Origin: a bacterium | Lineage (GTDB): Bacteria > Patescibacteriota > Saccharimonadia > Saccharimonadales > UBA4665 | Reading direction: 5' to 3' | NCBI GenBank assembly: GCA_021777375.1 | Contig: JAJYDV010000002.1 | Span: 1 to 64,000, forward strand | DNA: 64,000 nt | Shown: positions 42,817 to 52,183 of the stretch, piece after piece | Layout of the letters: each line of letters begins with the position of its first letter | Position numbering within the stretch: position 1 is the stretch's first letter | Program-made: the position numbers and the translations under genes | The notes under the pieces: generated by a model | Seen by the model: the letters and a program-made list of their open reading frames with translations, nothing else | Told to the model about the DNA's origin: nothing | Databases searched by the model: none

Positions 42817-44160
42817 ATGTCTAAGTTAAAGTCAATAAAGCCTAACAATTATGTTTGTAATAACTGCGGTTCGACTTTTTCAACGTGGTCTGGACGTTGT
42901 GAACGCTGCGGTGAATGGAATACCTTAGAACTTAAAATCAGCAACCCTACTACTAGTCAGGGTCGTAGCGGACTAGTCGTTGAGCCAATTAGCCAAAGCG
43001 CTACGTTTTCTGAGCGCCGGATAAATAGCGGTATAGCTAGTGTCGATTCGGTATTTGGCGGTGGACTAGTTGAGGGCAGTGTCAGCCTGTTAAGCGGAGA
43101 GCCGGGCATGGGTAAAAGTACCCTCTTATTACAGTTAGCTTCGGCGATTGCTAAAAACCAATCAGTTTTGTATGTTAGCGGCGAAGAATCTGTGCACCAA
43201 TTGGCTGCCAGGGCGAAGCGCTTAGGGGCCGACCAGCATGTTTTTAATGTGGCCTCTAATAACTCTACCGAAGAGATTGCTGGAGAAATTTTGAGTGCCA
43301 AATATAAACTAGTGATTGTTGATTCCATTCAGACCCTGCGTAGTGAGCAAATTGGTTCTACCGCAGGTAGCGTCACTCAGGTGACAAGCAGCAGTGCCTT
43401 ATTAAGTAGTGCCGCTAAGCAAAGTAACACCGCTCTCTTAATTGTTGGACACGTTACTAAAGACGGAAATATTGCTGGTCCAAAGCTCCTTGAGCATGCC
43501 GTAGATACCGTTCTTAGCCTCGAGGGAGACCCTACGGTAGGTTTAAAGCTGCTTCGGGTAAGCAAGAACCGCTTCGGATCAACAAACGAAACTGCAATCT
43601 TTGAAATGCGCAGCAACGGACTAATCCCAGTGTTAAACCCATCAGCTTTATTATTAGCCGAACGCCAAATTAGCGACGGGTCAATTGTTCTAGCGGCTAT
43701 GGAAGGAAGTCGGCCGATTCTTGTTGAAGTTCAGGCTCTGGTAAATACGACCAGCTATGGCTATCCAAAGCGTGCCGCGAGTGGGCTAGACCTAGGCCGC
43801 TTAAACCTGCTCCTTGCCATGCTGGAGCGGCGCACCAAGCTCAAGCTTGGGGATAAGGACGTTTATCTAAATATTGTTGGTGGAATTAAGATTACCGAAC
43901 CAGCTGCTGATTTGGCAGTCGTAATGGCCATTGCATCGGCTGCTAAAGCTAAGCAATTAAAAGCTAATGCCGTGGTATTTGGTGAAGTCGGGTTGTCTGG
44001 AGAGGTACGTCACGTCCCAGGAATGGCCAAACGAATTGCCGAAGCTAAACAACTTGGTTTTGATTTTGCAATTGGACCAAAACCGCTTAATGCCAAACCT
44101 ACACCTTTGCTGCATCCGGTTAGCGATGTGCTAAGCGCCCTTAATACTTATCTATCTTGA
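42817..44160 (+). CDS. radA: DNA repair protein RadA/Sms
   Basis: 447-aa RadA, a RecA-like helicase for branch migration in recombination. It has an N-terminal Cys4 zinc finger (C14, C17, C28, C31; CNNCGSTFSTWSGRCERCGE). Walker A is SGEPGMGKSTLLLQLA near residue 93, the RadA motif is SKNRFGSTNE near 250, and a C-terminal Lon-like domain (about 285-447) follows. Length is typical. The intact zinc finger contrasts with the lost zinc sites in RpoC and PilB. The stop is TGA. Confidence 0.97.
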   Translation: MSKLKSIKPNNYVCNNCGSTFSTWSGRCERCGEWNTLELKISNPTTSQGRSGLVVEPISQSATFSERRINSGIASVDSVFGGGLVEGSVSLLSGEPGMGKSTLLLQLASAIAKNQSVLYVSGEESVHQLAARAKRLGADQHVFNVASNNSTEEIAGEILSAKYKLVIVDSIQTLRSEQIGSTAGSVTQVTSSSALLSSAAKQSNTALLIVGHVTKDGNIAGPKLLEHAVDTVLSLEGDPTVGLKLLRVSKNRFGSTNETAIFEMRSNGLIPVLNPSALLLAERQISDGSIVLAAMEGSRPILVEVQALVNTTSYGYPKRAASGLDLGRLNLLLAMLERRTKLKLGDKDVYLNIVGGIKITEPAADLAVVMAIASAAKAKQLKANAVVFGEVGLSGEVRHVPGMAKRIAEAKQLGFDFAIGPKPLNAKPTPLLHPVSDVLSALNTYLS

Positions 44161-44167
44161 CTAGAAA

Positions 44168-47140
44168 CTAGAGAACGGTTGGCGTAGTAGTGGTAGTGCT
44201 TGGGTTTGTCGTTGTACTAGGCGTTGACGTAGTTGTTGGAGCCGTGTATTGAGTAGGAAGTTGAATTGATGGTGGCGTGTATTGGTAAAGAACACTATCA
44301 GTCACGGTTGCCGAGACAGATACCGATCCGCTAGTTGTTGGCGAATAATAGTAAGTCACCGAAGCAGGCGAGCTACTGATAGAAAAGGTCCGCACTACAT
44401 TGCCGTTAATGCTCAGGGAAATTGTGCCGCCAAAACTACCGCCTCCAAGAGGATGAGTTCCTTGGGTTGCCGTCAGTACAAATTCACAGCCTTGATTACT
44501 ATTATCCGTATTACTGCAGACATTGCCGTTTGAACTAGTTATATCGCCGTTTCCATTAGTTATTGTGATGGAAAGATTGGGAGGCAAATCGCTGCATAAG
44601 TGAACATTATCGTAAGTTGTTGGCGTTGTTGCAGCAGTGTTGGATTTGATCTGGTTTAAAGGCCAGAATTGATCAACTGAAAAGTTACTGGCATTACCAC
44701 CGCTATTAAGAGTTTCAAGAGCATCGGATGGGGTACATGAGGTAGCTAAACCGCCGGAAACTTTATCGATTACCTCGTTTTTAGTATTACCGCCTTTACC
44801 GGTATACCAGGATGGGAAAAAGTCGGTACTCGGACCCGGCTCTTCTGATCCTAGCCCGACATGAACGGTTTGAACATAATCAGGTAATACTTTAATGTCA
44901 CTTGGTTGAACCCAGTTAATAGGTTTCTCGTTAAGCATATTAAGCGCATCTTGCATCCAATACCTAGTCATTGGTTCAGTTATATATTCCATTTGGCCAG
45001 CAGTTAACACTGTATTTACGGTGTGGTATGCAGCCCAGGAAATAACTGCGTACTGAGTGTTCCAGCCAGCCATTAAACCACTCTGCCCACTATTGGTTGT
45101 CCCGGTCTTGACCGCTATATCCCAGCCGTTATAGCGTTGCCATTTGTAGCCACCAGAAGTCAATGGAGAGCAGGTTGTAGCTGAGCAATAACCAGGTAAG
45201 TAGGAAGCTCTAGGATCGCTTAGCATGCTGTCCATGATAAAAGCCGTATCGGTCTTCAGAACTTGAACTGGTTTAGGTTGCTTCCATTGGTAAATCGTTT
45301 TTCCTGAAGAGTCGGTAACACTCAAAATATAAGTTTGGGGAATTTCTTGTCCTAGGCGCGCAATCGTGGCAAGTCCATTAACAGTCTGGTCAAGGTGTAA
45401 ATAACCGTTACCAATGGCTGCTGAACCGTAGCACGGAACCTCTTGCGCCGGACCGTCGGTAAATGGATTTGTGTTAGAAGCGTAGCAGCGGTAAGCATCA
45501 GGGTAGCCCATCATAGCGCTTGCCGTTTTTTGGACATTAGAAATACCAGCTTCTAGCCCAGCTTTAACAGCTGGGACGTTTCTTGATCCGGCTAATGCAT
45601 AACGTAAAGTTTCAGCCCCCGGATAGCGGTAGTCGTAGTCCTCCAAACAGTTGCCGCCATTGCTGGGTAAATTCTTATTAGTGCAAGGATATCCCGGCAA
45701 AGGTTCTTGGACATCATAAAGTACCGATCCGGCACCAACATTGGTGCTGTCGTTAATGAAAGTCGAGTAAACGTAGGGCTTAATAGTCGAGCCCGGGTTG
45801 ATGTTAATTGCCGCATAATCTACCTGCCCGTCAATGGGACTATTGAAATTTTCGCCACCGACATACGCTACTACCTGGCCCGTTTTAACCTGTTCTGCGA
45901 CCATTGCTTCTTCATCAGCACCGTTACGCAGGGCATTAGGCGCATTAGCCGCTACTAAATTATCTGCAAGATTCTGCAGCGGAACACTTAGCGTAGTAAT
46001 TACTTTCCAACTACCGCTATCGACTAATTTTTGACCATAAGTGTTAATTAATTGCTGCTTTGCTGCGAGGTCAAAGTAGGGGTACTTAATATTTGAGTAT
46101 TCGGATTGAATTGGCTGCACTTCAGCTAGCACGTTAACTCCTTCGGCAGCTTTAGCTTGAGCCTCGGTTATGTAGTGTTGCTGGGCCATCAATTCCAATA
46201 CATAATGAGCCCGGGCAGTTAATCCAATGGAGTCAAAATAGTTACCACTGACGGCAGAGTTATAAACCGGACTGGAGTAGGGAGAATAAGCAGTTGGTGA
46301 CTGAGGAATAGACGCTAGCATGGCCGCTTGAGCAAGAGTTAAATTAGCTGCCGTTGTATGAAAATAGTCTTCTGCAGCCGCCTGTACGCCGTAATCGATG
46401 TTTCCATAGGGTGCAATATTAAGGTAGGCATTAAGAATTTGTTGTTTAGTGTAGTCACGACTGAGCACAACCGATAAACCAATTTCTTCAATTTTTTCTT
46501 GGATTGATAAGGGATCTGGCCAGCCCTTATTCATTTTTACTACCTGCTCAGTTATCGTGGAGGCACCTTGTAGTCCGTGTCCTCCGCTTAAAATGTCATG
46601 ATAGCCAGAGCGCAGAATCGCCATTAAGTCGAAGCCTCCTTCGGTATAGAAATGTTTGTCTTCAATAGCTACAGTGGCATCCTTCATATACGGACTGATC
46701 TGATTAAAACTGACCGGAATCCGTTTCACGGACTTATAATCTTGCCAGAGAAGTACAGTGCCGGTCCGGTCGTAGTAACTAATGCTACCGCCTAAATTAG
46801 CGCCGTTAATACTATTAAAAGCCAGAATGTCTTTTTTAAAGTAAGCAAACATGCCAACCAGTAGCAAAAAACCAATAACGATAAATATGCCAATTATTTT
46901 AAGTGACATAATCGCGCCATCACGCGAAAACCAGAATTCAACTAGATGCTTAGGATGCAATCGAGCAGCTAATCGTTTCCAAGGCTCTTTTGGTAAACTA
47001 GCCAGATATTCAGCTTTTTTGGCGGTGCGATTAGCATTACGTTCCTTGCGGCGGGAAGTAATACTGCGGTTTAGTTGAATAGATGCCGGTTTTCTCCGGG
47101 CAGACTTCTTGCGACGTCCACCGGATTTGCTGTTCCCCAC
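44168..47140 (-). CDS. Class A penicillin-binding protein (GT51 + transpeptidase)
   Basis: 990-aa bifunctional peptidoglycan synthase. It has a basic cytoplasmic N-terminus (1-75), a membrane helix (about 78-101), and a GT51 glycosyltransferase (about 120-310) with catalytic E160 in TVAIEDKHFYTEGGFD and GASTITEQVVKM. The transpeptidase has S451 in PGSTIKPY, SRN at 519-521 and KTGT at 678-681. The tail, about 830-990, is predicted beta-rich and ends in Thr/Pro/Ser repeats. It starts with GTG behind AAAGGAC. It polymerises and cross-links the wall. Confidence 0.95.
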   Translation of the reverse strand: MGNSKSGGRRKKSARRKPASIQLNRSITSRRKERNANRTAKKAEYLASLPKEPWKRLAARLHPKHLVEFWFSRDGAIMSLKIIGIFIVIGFLLLVGMFAYFKKDILAFNSINGANLGGSISYYDRTGTVLLWQDYKSVKRIPVSFNQISPYMKDATVAIEDKHFYTEGGFDLMAILRSGYHDILSGGHGLQGASTITEQVVKMNKGWPDPLSIQEKIEEIGLSVVLSRDYTKQQILNAYLNIAPYGNIDYGVQAAAEDYFHTTAANLTLAQAAMLASIPQSPTAYSPYSSPVYNSAVSGNYFDSIGLTARAHYVLELMAQQHYITEAQAKAAEGVNVLAEVQPIQSEYSNIKYPYFDLAAKQQLINTYGQKLVDSGSWKVITTLSVPLQNLADNLVAANAPNALRNGADEEAMVAEQVKTGQVVAYVGGENFNSPIDGQVDYAAININPGSTIKPYVYSTFINDSTNVGAGSVLYDVQEPLPGYPCTNKNLPSNGGNCLEDYDYRYPGAETLRYALAGSRNVPAVKAGLEAGISNVQKTASAMMGYPDAYRCYASNTNPFTDGPAQEVPCYGSAAIGNGYLHLDQTVNGLATIARLGQEIPQTYILSVTDSSGKTIYQWKQPKPVQVLKTDTAFIMDSMLSDPRASYLPGYCSATTCSPLTSGGYKWQRYNGWDIAVKTGTTNSGQSGLMAGWNTQYAVISWAAYHTVNTVLTAGQMEYITEPMTRYWMQDALNMLNEKPINWVQPSDIKVLPDYVQTVHVGLGSEEPGPSTDFFPSWYTGKGGNTKNEVIDKVSGGLATSCTPSDALETLNSGGNASNFSVDQFWPLNQIKSNTAATTPTTYDNVHLCSDLPPNLSITITNGNGDITSSNGNVCSNTDNSNQGCEFVLTATQGTHPLGGGSFGGTISLSINGNVVRTFSISSSPASVTYYYSPTTSGSVSVSATVTDSVLYQYTPPSIQLPTQYTAPTTTSTPSTTTNPSTTTTTPTVL

Positions 47141-47238
47141 TATTTTTTAGTCCTTTTCGCTATCCTGTTCTGAATGATAATAAATTCGATTATAGCAAAT
47201 AAAACTGAGACTTTGCCTGGATGAAATCGTTAATTAAG

Positions 47239-47268
47239 TTGTGACAAGTTATGATAATTGGCTAGAAT
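47239..47268 (+). promoter_or_regulatory. Possible promoter of tyrS
   Basis: TTGTGA (47239-47244), an 18-bp spacer and TAGAAT (47263-47268). An alternative -35 is GTGACA (47241-47246, 16-bp spacer). In the same gap a minus-strand TATAAT (complement of about 47191-47198) could serve the PBP gene. Confidence 0.45.
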
Positions 47269-47309
47269 AGCAAATGAAGTAAAGGAAGCGGATAATTAGG
47301 CAATAAATT

Positions 47310-48566
47310 ATGAGTACACTTTCTGAAGAACTGAGTTGGCGCGGATTTGTCGAGCAGAGTACCTTTTCAGATATCCATGAACTTGATGCTCGCAAATTTC
47401 GTTTCTACTGGGGCGTTGATCCAAGTGGCCGTTCGATGACCGTTGGTCATCTAGCGATGGCCATGATGATTAAGCATTTTATTAATTACGGACATCAGCC
47501 ATTTCTTTTAGTTGGCGGGGCGACCGGCATGATTGGTGATCCCGACGGCAAAAGCGAAGAGCGTAAAATACAATCACTTGATGAAGTGGCAGCCAATAAG
47601 CAAGCCCTAGCAAATCAATACCGGCGGCTTTTTTCAGGAAGTGACTTTGAAATTGTCGATAATTATGATTGGTTTAAAAACTTCCGCTATCTAGACTTTT
47701 TACGAGATATCGGTAAAAACGTTCCGCTTAGCCAGATGCTGGGCCGAGAGTTTATTCAAACCAGGTTAAAGACTGAAAATAGCGGTATTAGCTACGCCGA
47801 GTTTAGCTATGTTTTAATTCAAGCGTACGATTTCCTATACTTACACCGCGAGCATGGAGTCGATCTTCAAGTTAGCGGTTCAGACCAATGGGGAAATTCA
47901 ATCGCCGGTGTTGATTTAATTCGTCGTTTAACCGGAGATACCACTCACGTCTGGACTGGACCGTTAATAGTCAATCCGCAAACCGGTGTTAAATTTGGTA
48001 AAAGCGAGGGCGGGGCTATCTGGCTTGATGCTAATTTGACTTCGCCATCGGCTTTTTATCAGTTCTGGATAAACACTGATGACGCTGCGGTTGAGCACTA
48101 CTTAAAAATATTTACAATGCTTTCTCGGTCTGAAATTGAGCAAGTTATGGCTCGGCATAGTGTAAACAAAAAACTCCGTTTGGCACAGAAAAAACTGGCG
48201 GATGAAGTAACTAATTTGGTGCATGGTGATCTAGCCGCTGGTAGTGCTAAACGGGTTACCGATTACCTTACGGGCGAGGCCCACGTTTCGTCGGCAAATG
48301 ACGACGAGCTAGCGCAATTGCGTTTAGAGATTCCCAGTATTCAGATCCCTGCTACGGGCAGCATAATTAATGCGCTGGTTTCTAGCGGCTTAGCACAATC
48401 GAATACCGCGGCACGTCAACTAATCAGAGATAAAGCCGTGTATGTTAATGATTTAAGTATTGAGAGAGATAATTTTACAGAACAAGATTTTGTAAACGGT
48501 CGTTTATTACTTCGACGCGGTAAGGCTTTTCGAGACTCGGTCCTAGTCGAGCGCGCTGAGAGCTAG
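47310..48566 (+). CDS. tyrS: Tyrosyl-tRNA synthetase
   Basis: 418-aa class I synthetase. The HIGH-like motif is TVGHLAM near residue 46 and the KMSKS-like motif is KFGKSEGG near 231. The tyrosine pocket appears in SYVLIQAYDFLYL and QVSGSDQWGNSIAG. The C-terminal S4 RNA-binding domain (about 350-415) includes SNTAARQLIRDKAVYVND. Length is normal. The ATG has only a distant GGAAG. It charges tRNA-Tyr. Confidence 0.97.
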   Translation: MSTLSEELSWRGFVEQSTFSDIHELDARKFRFYWGVDPSGRSMTVGHLAMAMMIKHFINYGHQPFLLVGGATGMIGDPDGKSEERKIQSLDEVAANKQALANQYRRLFSGSDFEIVDNYDWFKNFRYLDFLRDIGKNVPLSQMLGREFIQTRLKTENSGISYAEFSYVLIQAYDFLYLHREHGVDLQVSGSDQWGNSIAGVDLIRRLTGDTTHVWTGPLIVNPQTGVKFGKSEGGAIWLDANLTSPSAFYQFWINTDDAAVEHYLKIFTMLSRSEIEQVMARHSVNKKLRLAQKKLADEVTNLVHGDLAAGSAKRVTDYLTGEAHVSSANDDELAQLRLEIPSIQIPATGSIINALVSSGLAQSNTAARQLIRDKAVYVNDLSIERDNFTEQDFVNGRLLLRRGKAFRDSVLVERAES

Positions 48567-48583
48567 CGAAAGCAGGTAATAAT

Positions 48584-50638
48584 GTGAGCCAAAGTACGAA
48601 AGTTTTAAGGCTGACTGATCCGGTTTCGGCACTGAAGGGTATTGGCCCTAAAGTGGCCGAGGCCTTTACTAAAAAAGAAGTAAGTACAATTGAAGATTTA
48701 CTTTTTTATCTACCGAGAAAATACCAAGACTACAGTCAAATTACTCCCATAGCTCATCTTCAGCCGGGTCAGGTAAGTATTAAAGTAACCCTGAGCCAAA
48801 TAACGGCCCGCCGGGTGCGTCGGAACCTATCAATTACTCAAGCTTTAGCTAGTGATGAAAGCGGCAGCGTGCGGGTTGTATGGTTTAATCAGCCCTACCG
48901 GGCTGCTACTCTTAAAACCGACGTCGAGTACTTTATATCTGGTAACTTTAAACTGACATCACAACAATTGTCTATAGTTAACCCTTCTTGCGAGATGGCC
49001 GGCGATCCTACCTTAAGCAGTGGCCGGATTGTGCCAATCTATAGTGAGAGTAAAGTGCTAAGTTCCTGGCTAGTGCGCAGGGCGGTAGCACAAGCTTTGC
49101 TGCTTATCCATTCCATAAAGGAATATTTGCCGTCTTACCTAGTTAAAAGCGCAGGTCTAATTAGTATTGCTGATGCATTACAGCAAATTCATTTTCCGGA
49201 GTCCAATCAACAATTAGCTAAAGCCCGGCGTCGGTTTCAATTTGATGAACTTTTTCCTCAGCTCTTAGCAAATGAACTAACTAGTCAAGAGCGCCGAAAA
49301 CAAGCGGCGATTGCAGTAGACTTTAAACTAGATTTGGCGAAATCTTTTGTCGCTAAACTGCCTTTTAAGCTAACTGATGACCAAAGGCGGGTAATCTGGC
49401 AAATTTATCAGGATATGGGAAAGCCGCTGCCAATGAACCGACTGGTCGAGGGAGATGTCGGAAGTGGTAAGACCGTAGTTGCCGTGATGAGTGCCCTAAT
49501 GGCCATGGCTAAAGGATACAAAGTTGCCTTTATTGCCCCTACTGAACTGCTGGCTAGACAGCACGTAAGCACTATCTCCGCACTTCTTAAACCATTAGGC
49601 CTAGACGATCACCTGGTAGTCTTAACCGGAAGTATGAAAAGCTCATCAAAGCGGTCGGCCGTTCTTAAAGCCAATAAGGTACCCGGCGCATTTATAGTTG
49701 GTACTCACAGCTTGTTTACAAGCCAAATCGATTGGAGTAATCTTGCACTTTTAATTATTGACGAACAACATCGTTTCGGCGTTGATCAAAGAATGTCGTT
49801 GCAAAAACGAGCCGGACATTTACCACATTTTTTAAGTATTACGGCAACCCCAATTCCTCGCTCTCTAGCGTTAACCATCTTTAACGATTTAGATATTTCG
49901 CGTCTTAAACAGATGCCCAAGGGTCGGAAACCGATCACATCAAAACTAATTGCTCCTTCAGAACAATCCAGACTTTGGAAGAGCCTGGAAGCTGAACTTC
50001 AGTCGGGGCGTCAATTATATGTGGTTTGTCCCTATATCCATGCTAGAGAGCGCCAAAAAAATATTGCTGCAGAAGTTATTTACGACAATTACAAAGCTCA
50101 TTTTAATACCTACCGTGTGGGTCTCATTCATAGCCAGCTTAGTCAAAAGGAACAAACCACTGTGATGGATGATTTTATTCATAAGAAAATAGATATTCTA
50201 GTTGCTACTACTATTATTGAGGTGGGTGTTGATGTGGCTAATGCTAGTGTAATGATCATATACGGCCCCGAACGGTTCGGGTTGGCTCAACTACACCAAT
50301 TGCGAGGTCGTGTTGGTCGAGGGCAGTATCAGAGTTATTGCTACCTAATGCTAAGTGATACCCTGTCTCCCCCGGAACGCCTGAGGCGCTTTATTAATGT
50401 TGATGACGGTTTTATGTTGAGTGAGCTTGACTTAGCCTTCCGTGGGCCGGGAGCGATTTATGGTAAACTCCAGCACGGAAGAAAGATTGGAAATATGCTA
50501 ACTCTAGATGACCACGAACTAATAATGCTTGTGAAATCGGCTGTCGCAGAATTCATCGCAAAAGGCGAGCCGTTAGCTAAATATTCAGAGTTAGCAGCTG
50601 AGGTTGAGTCATCCCAACAATTAACCTACTTAAATTAA
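48584..50638 (+). CDS. recG: ATP-dependent DNA helicase RecG
   Basis: 684-aa RecG, which regresses stalled forks and processes branched DNA. It has an N-terminal wedge/OB domain (about 60-160) and Walker A EGDVGSGKTVVAV near 288-300. The DEQH box is LLIIDEQHRFGVDQR near 390, followed by TATPIPRSLALT and helicase motifs V-VI (TTIIEVGVDVANA, QLRGRVGRG). It starts at GTG, 18 nt after tyrS. Length is near the family norm. rsmD follows 18 bp later, a frequent neighbour. Confidence 0.97.
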   Translation: MSQSTKVLRLTDPVSALKGIGPKVAEAFTKKEVSTIEDLLFYLPRKYQDYSQITPIAHLQPGQVSIKVTLSQITARRVRRNLSITQALASDESGSVRVVWFNQPYRAATLKTDVEYFISGNFKLTSQQLSIVNPSCEMAGDPTLSSGRIVPIYSESKVLSSWLVRRAVAQALLLIHSIKEYLPSYLVKSAGLISIADALQQIHFPESNQQLAKARRRFQFDELFPQLLANELTSQERRKQAAIAVDFKLDLAKSFVAKLPFKLTDDQRRVIWQIYQDMGKPLPMNRLVEGDVGSGKTVVAVMSALMAMAKGYKVAFIAPTELLARQHVSTISALLKPLGLDDHLVVLTGSMKSSSKRSAVLKANKVPGAFIVGTHSLFTSQIDWSNLALLIIDEQHRFGVDQRMSLQKRAGHLPHFLSITATPIPRSLALTIFNDLDISRLKQMPKGRKPITSKLIAPSEQSRLWKSLEAELQSGRQLYVVCPYIHARERQKNIAAEVIYDNYKAHFNTYRVGLIHSQLSQKEQTTVMDDFIHKKIDILVATTIIEVGVDVANASVMIIYGPERFGLAQLHQLRGRVGRGQYQSYCYLMLSDTLSPPERLRRFINVDDGFMLSELDLAFRGPGAIYGKLQHGRKIGNMLTLDDHELIMLVKSAVAEFIAKGEPLAKYSELAAEVESSQQLTYLN

Positions 50639-50656
50639 TTAAGGAGATGTTTAAAG

Positions 50657-51190
50657 TTGCGTGTTATTAGCGGTTATCTAGGCGGTAGGGTTTTTGCAGC
50701 TCCAGACTCAAGTCGAATCCATCCGATGAGCGAAAAAGTGCGTGGTGCAATATTTGCTACGCTTGGAGATGTTTCCGGGCTTCGGGTACTGGACTTATAT
50801 AGCGGCAGCGGTGCGCTTGGCATTGAGGCGGTCAGCAGAGGCGCTTCTGAGGTTCTATCGATTGAAGTTGACCCTCAAGCCGTACGTTTAATAAATAAAA
50901 ATCTGATTGATTTAAAAATTAACGACAAGCTTAGGGTAATCAACGTTCGTTTAGAGCCTTGGTTAAAACAAAAAACAAAACTTTTTGATTTAATTCTCGC
51001 TGATCCGCCGTATGATCGGGTTCCAACTGTTCTAACGCTCGAATCAATTTCCTTACTGCTAAAACTCGAGGGTTTAATGGTATTATCCTGGCCCGGTAAT
51101 TATGAACTACCGCAATTTAAAGCAACAAATTTACTTAAAATAAAGAATTTTAATGATGCCCAAGTTGGCTTTTACCGGAAACAAAACTAG
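50657..51190 (+). CDS. rsmD: 16S rRNA m2G966 methyltransferase RsmD
   Basis: 177-aa SAM-dependent methyltransferase that modifies G966 of 16S rRNA. It begins MRVISGYLGGRVF with a TTG start supported by AAGGAG 10 nt upstream. The SAM-binding motif VLDLYSGSGALGIEAVSRGA and the catalytic ADPPYD are present. Length is normal. Its 3' end overlaps the convergent membrane-protein gene by 41 bp, the longest convergent overlap in the window. Confidence 0.95.
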   Translation: MRVISGYLGGRVFAAPDSSRIHPMSEKVRGAIFATLGDVSGLRVLDLYSGSGALGIEAVSRGASEVLSIEVDPQAVRLINKNLIDLKINDKLRVINVRLEPWLKQKTKLFDLILADPPYDRVPTVLTLESISLLLKLEGLMVLSWPGNYELPQFKATNLLKIKNFNDAQVGFYRKQN

Positions 51191-51923
51191 AATTAACAGA
51201 GTGAGATTTATAATAATTGTTAATTTCAAGATAACGAAGAACTGGGACAAATAAAACGCTGTAGCTAACTAATGCTGCAGCCACATCGCCTATCAGGCTA
51301 CTGCCAAAAACTGCACTAGCCAAAAGACTAATGATTAAGACCAAGATGTAAGTTCCGTAAATAGGGTACATAAATTTAGTACTCTGAGAGGAGGAAAGTT
51401 TAAAAAGTTCCCTATAGCTTAGATTGGGGTTTTGCGCAGCATAATAAGGTAAAAATACATATCTTCTAAATAACAGTATGCCGGGCAGAATAAAGGCGAT
51501 AAGTCCAAGAACTACAATTAGCATAAACAGTAGTTCACTAAAAAGTACTTTCCAAAATATTTTAAATCCCTCCCTATAGCAGATCATTACTTGAGGCAAT
51601 TGTTTATCTGCAGCATGAATCCGAAAATAAATTGACGGCGCAAAATTAATAATACTTAGTGACAGCCAGATAATAATTAATCCTAAACCTATTTCGTTGC
51701 GCGTTGTTATGGCTGAAAAATGAATCGAGTGACTTTTAGAACTAATAATTACTAAATTACCCAGGTAAAAGCCGCCTAAAATCTTAAACAGTAGCGGAAT
51801 AAAAAAAAGGAAAGCAATCGGCTCATAATTTTTGATGGCTAATCGGTAACTTGGTCCTACCAGCTGCAAGCTTGGAACTGCTTTTACCTGACTTTGAAAT
51901 ATATTTTTATTATGGCTACTCAT
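51150..51923 (-). CDS. Polytopic membrane protein of unknown function
   Basis: About 257-aa protein. The ATG at 51923 is preferred over a TTG four codons upstream. It has about six hydrophobic stretches, including FLFFIPLLFKILGGFYLG, LGLIIIWLSLSIINFAPS and LLFMLIVVLGLIAFILPGIL. The overall look recalls DUF975/GDPD-membrane-type proteins, and Saccharibacteria carry many such genes, but I cannot name a function. It is single, not in an obvious operon, and lies next to tRNA-Leu. Confidence 0.78.
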   Translation of the reverse strand: MSSHNKNIFQSQVKAVPSLQLVGPSYRLAIKNYEPIAFLFFIPLLFKILGGFYLGNLVIISSKSHSIHFSAITTRNEIGLGLIIIWLSLSIINFAPSIYFRIHAADKQLPQVMICYREGFKIFWKVLFSELLFMLIVVLGLIAFILPGILLFRRYVFLPYYAAQNPNLSYRELFKLSSSQSTKFMYPIYGTYILVLIISLLASAVFGSSLIGDVAAALVSYSVLFVPVLRYLEINNYYKSHSVNSSFVSGKSQLGHH

Positions 51924-52078
51924 GGCATACCGCAAATATGACAGCTAATGACTAATAATGTCAAACTTAATAGAAAACTCACTAACTAACAATCCTTCTG
52001 ATAAGATACAATAGTTAGAAGATTGCACAGCAGTTTATCGCCCTTCTGCGAGATTGCAATTTAAACAGTATTTAGTAC

Positions 52079-52162
52079 GCGCGGGTGGCGAAATGGTAGA
52101 CGCACTAGCCTTAGGAGCTAGCGGGGCAACCCATGGAGGTTCAAATCCTCTCCCGCGCACCA
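52079..52162 (+). tRNA. tRNA-Leu (anticodon UAG)
   Basis: Acceptor GCGCGGG pairs with CCCGCGC, the anticodon stem CTAGC/GCTAG holds loop CTTAGGA (anticodon TAG), a long class II variable arm is present, the T-loop is GGTTCAAATCC, the discriminator is A, and the 3' CCA is encoded. The 84-nt length fits a tRNA-Leu. Confidence 0.96.
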
Positions 52163-52183
52163 ATATAATTTAACTTATTTTTC

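Noticed and set aside
46851-47078. Plus-strand frame opposite the PBP N-terminus
   Set aside because: Shadow of the Lys/Arg-rich PBP tail and membrane helix on the other strand.
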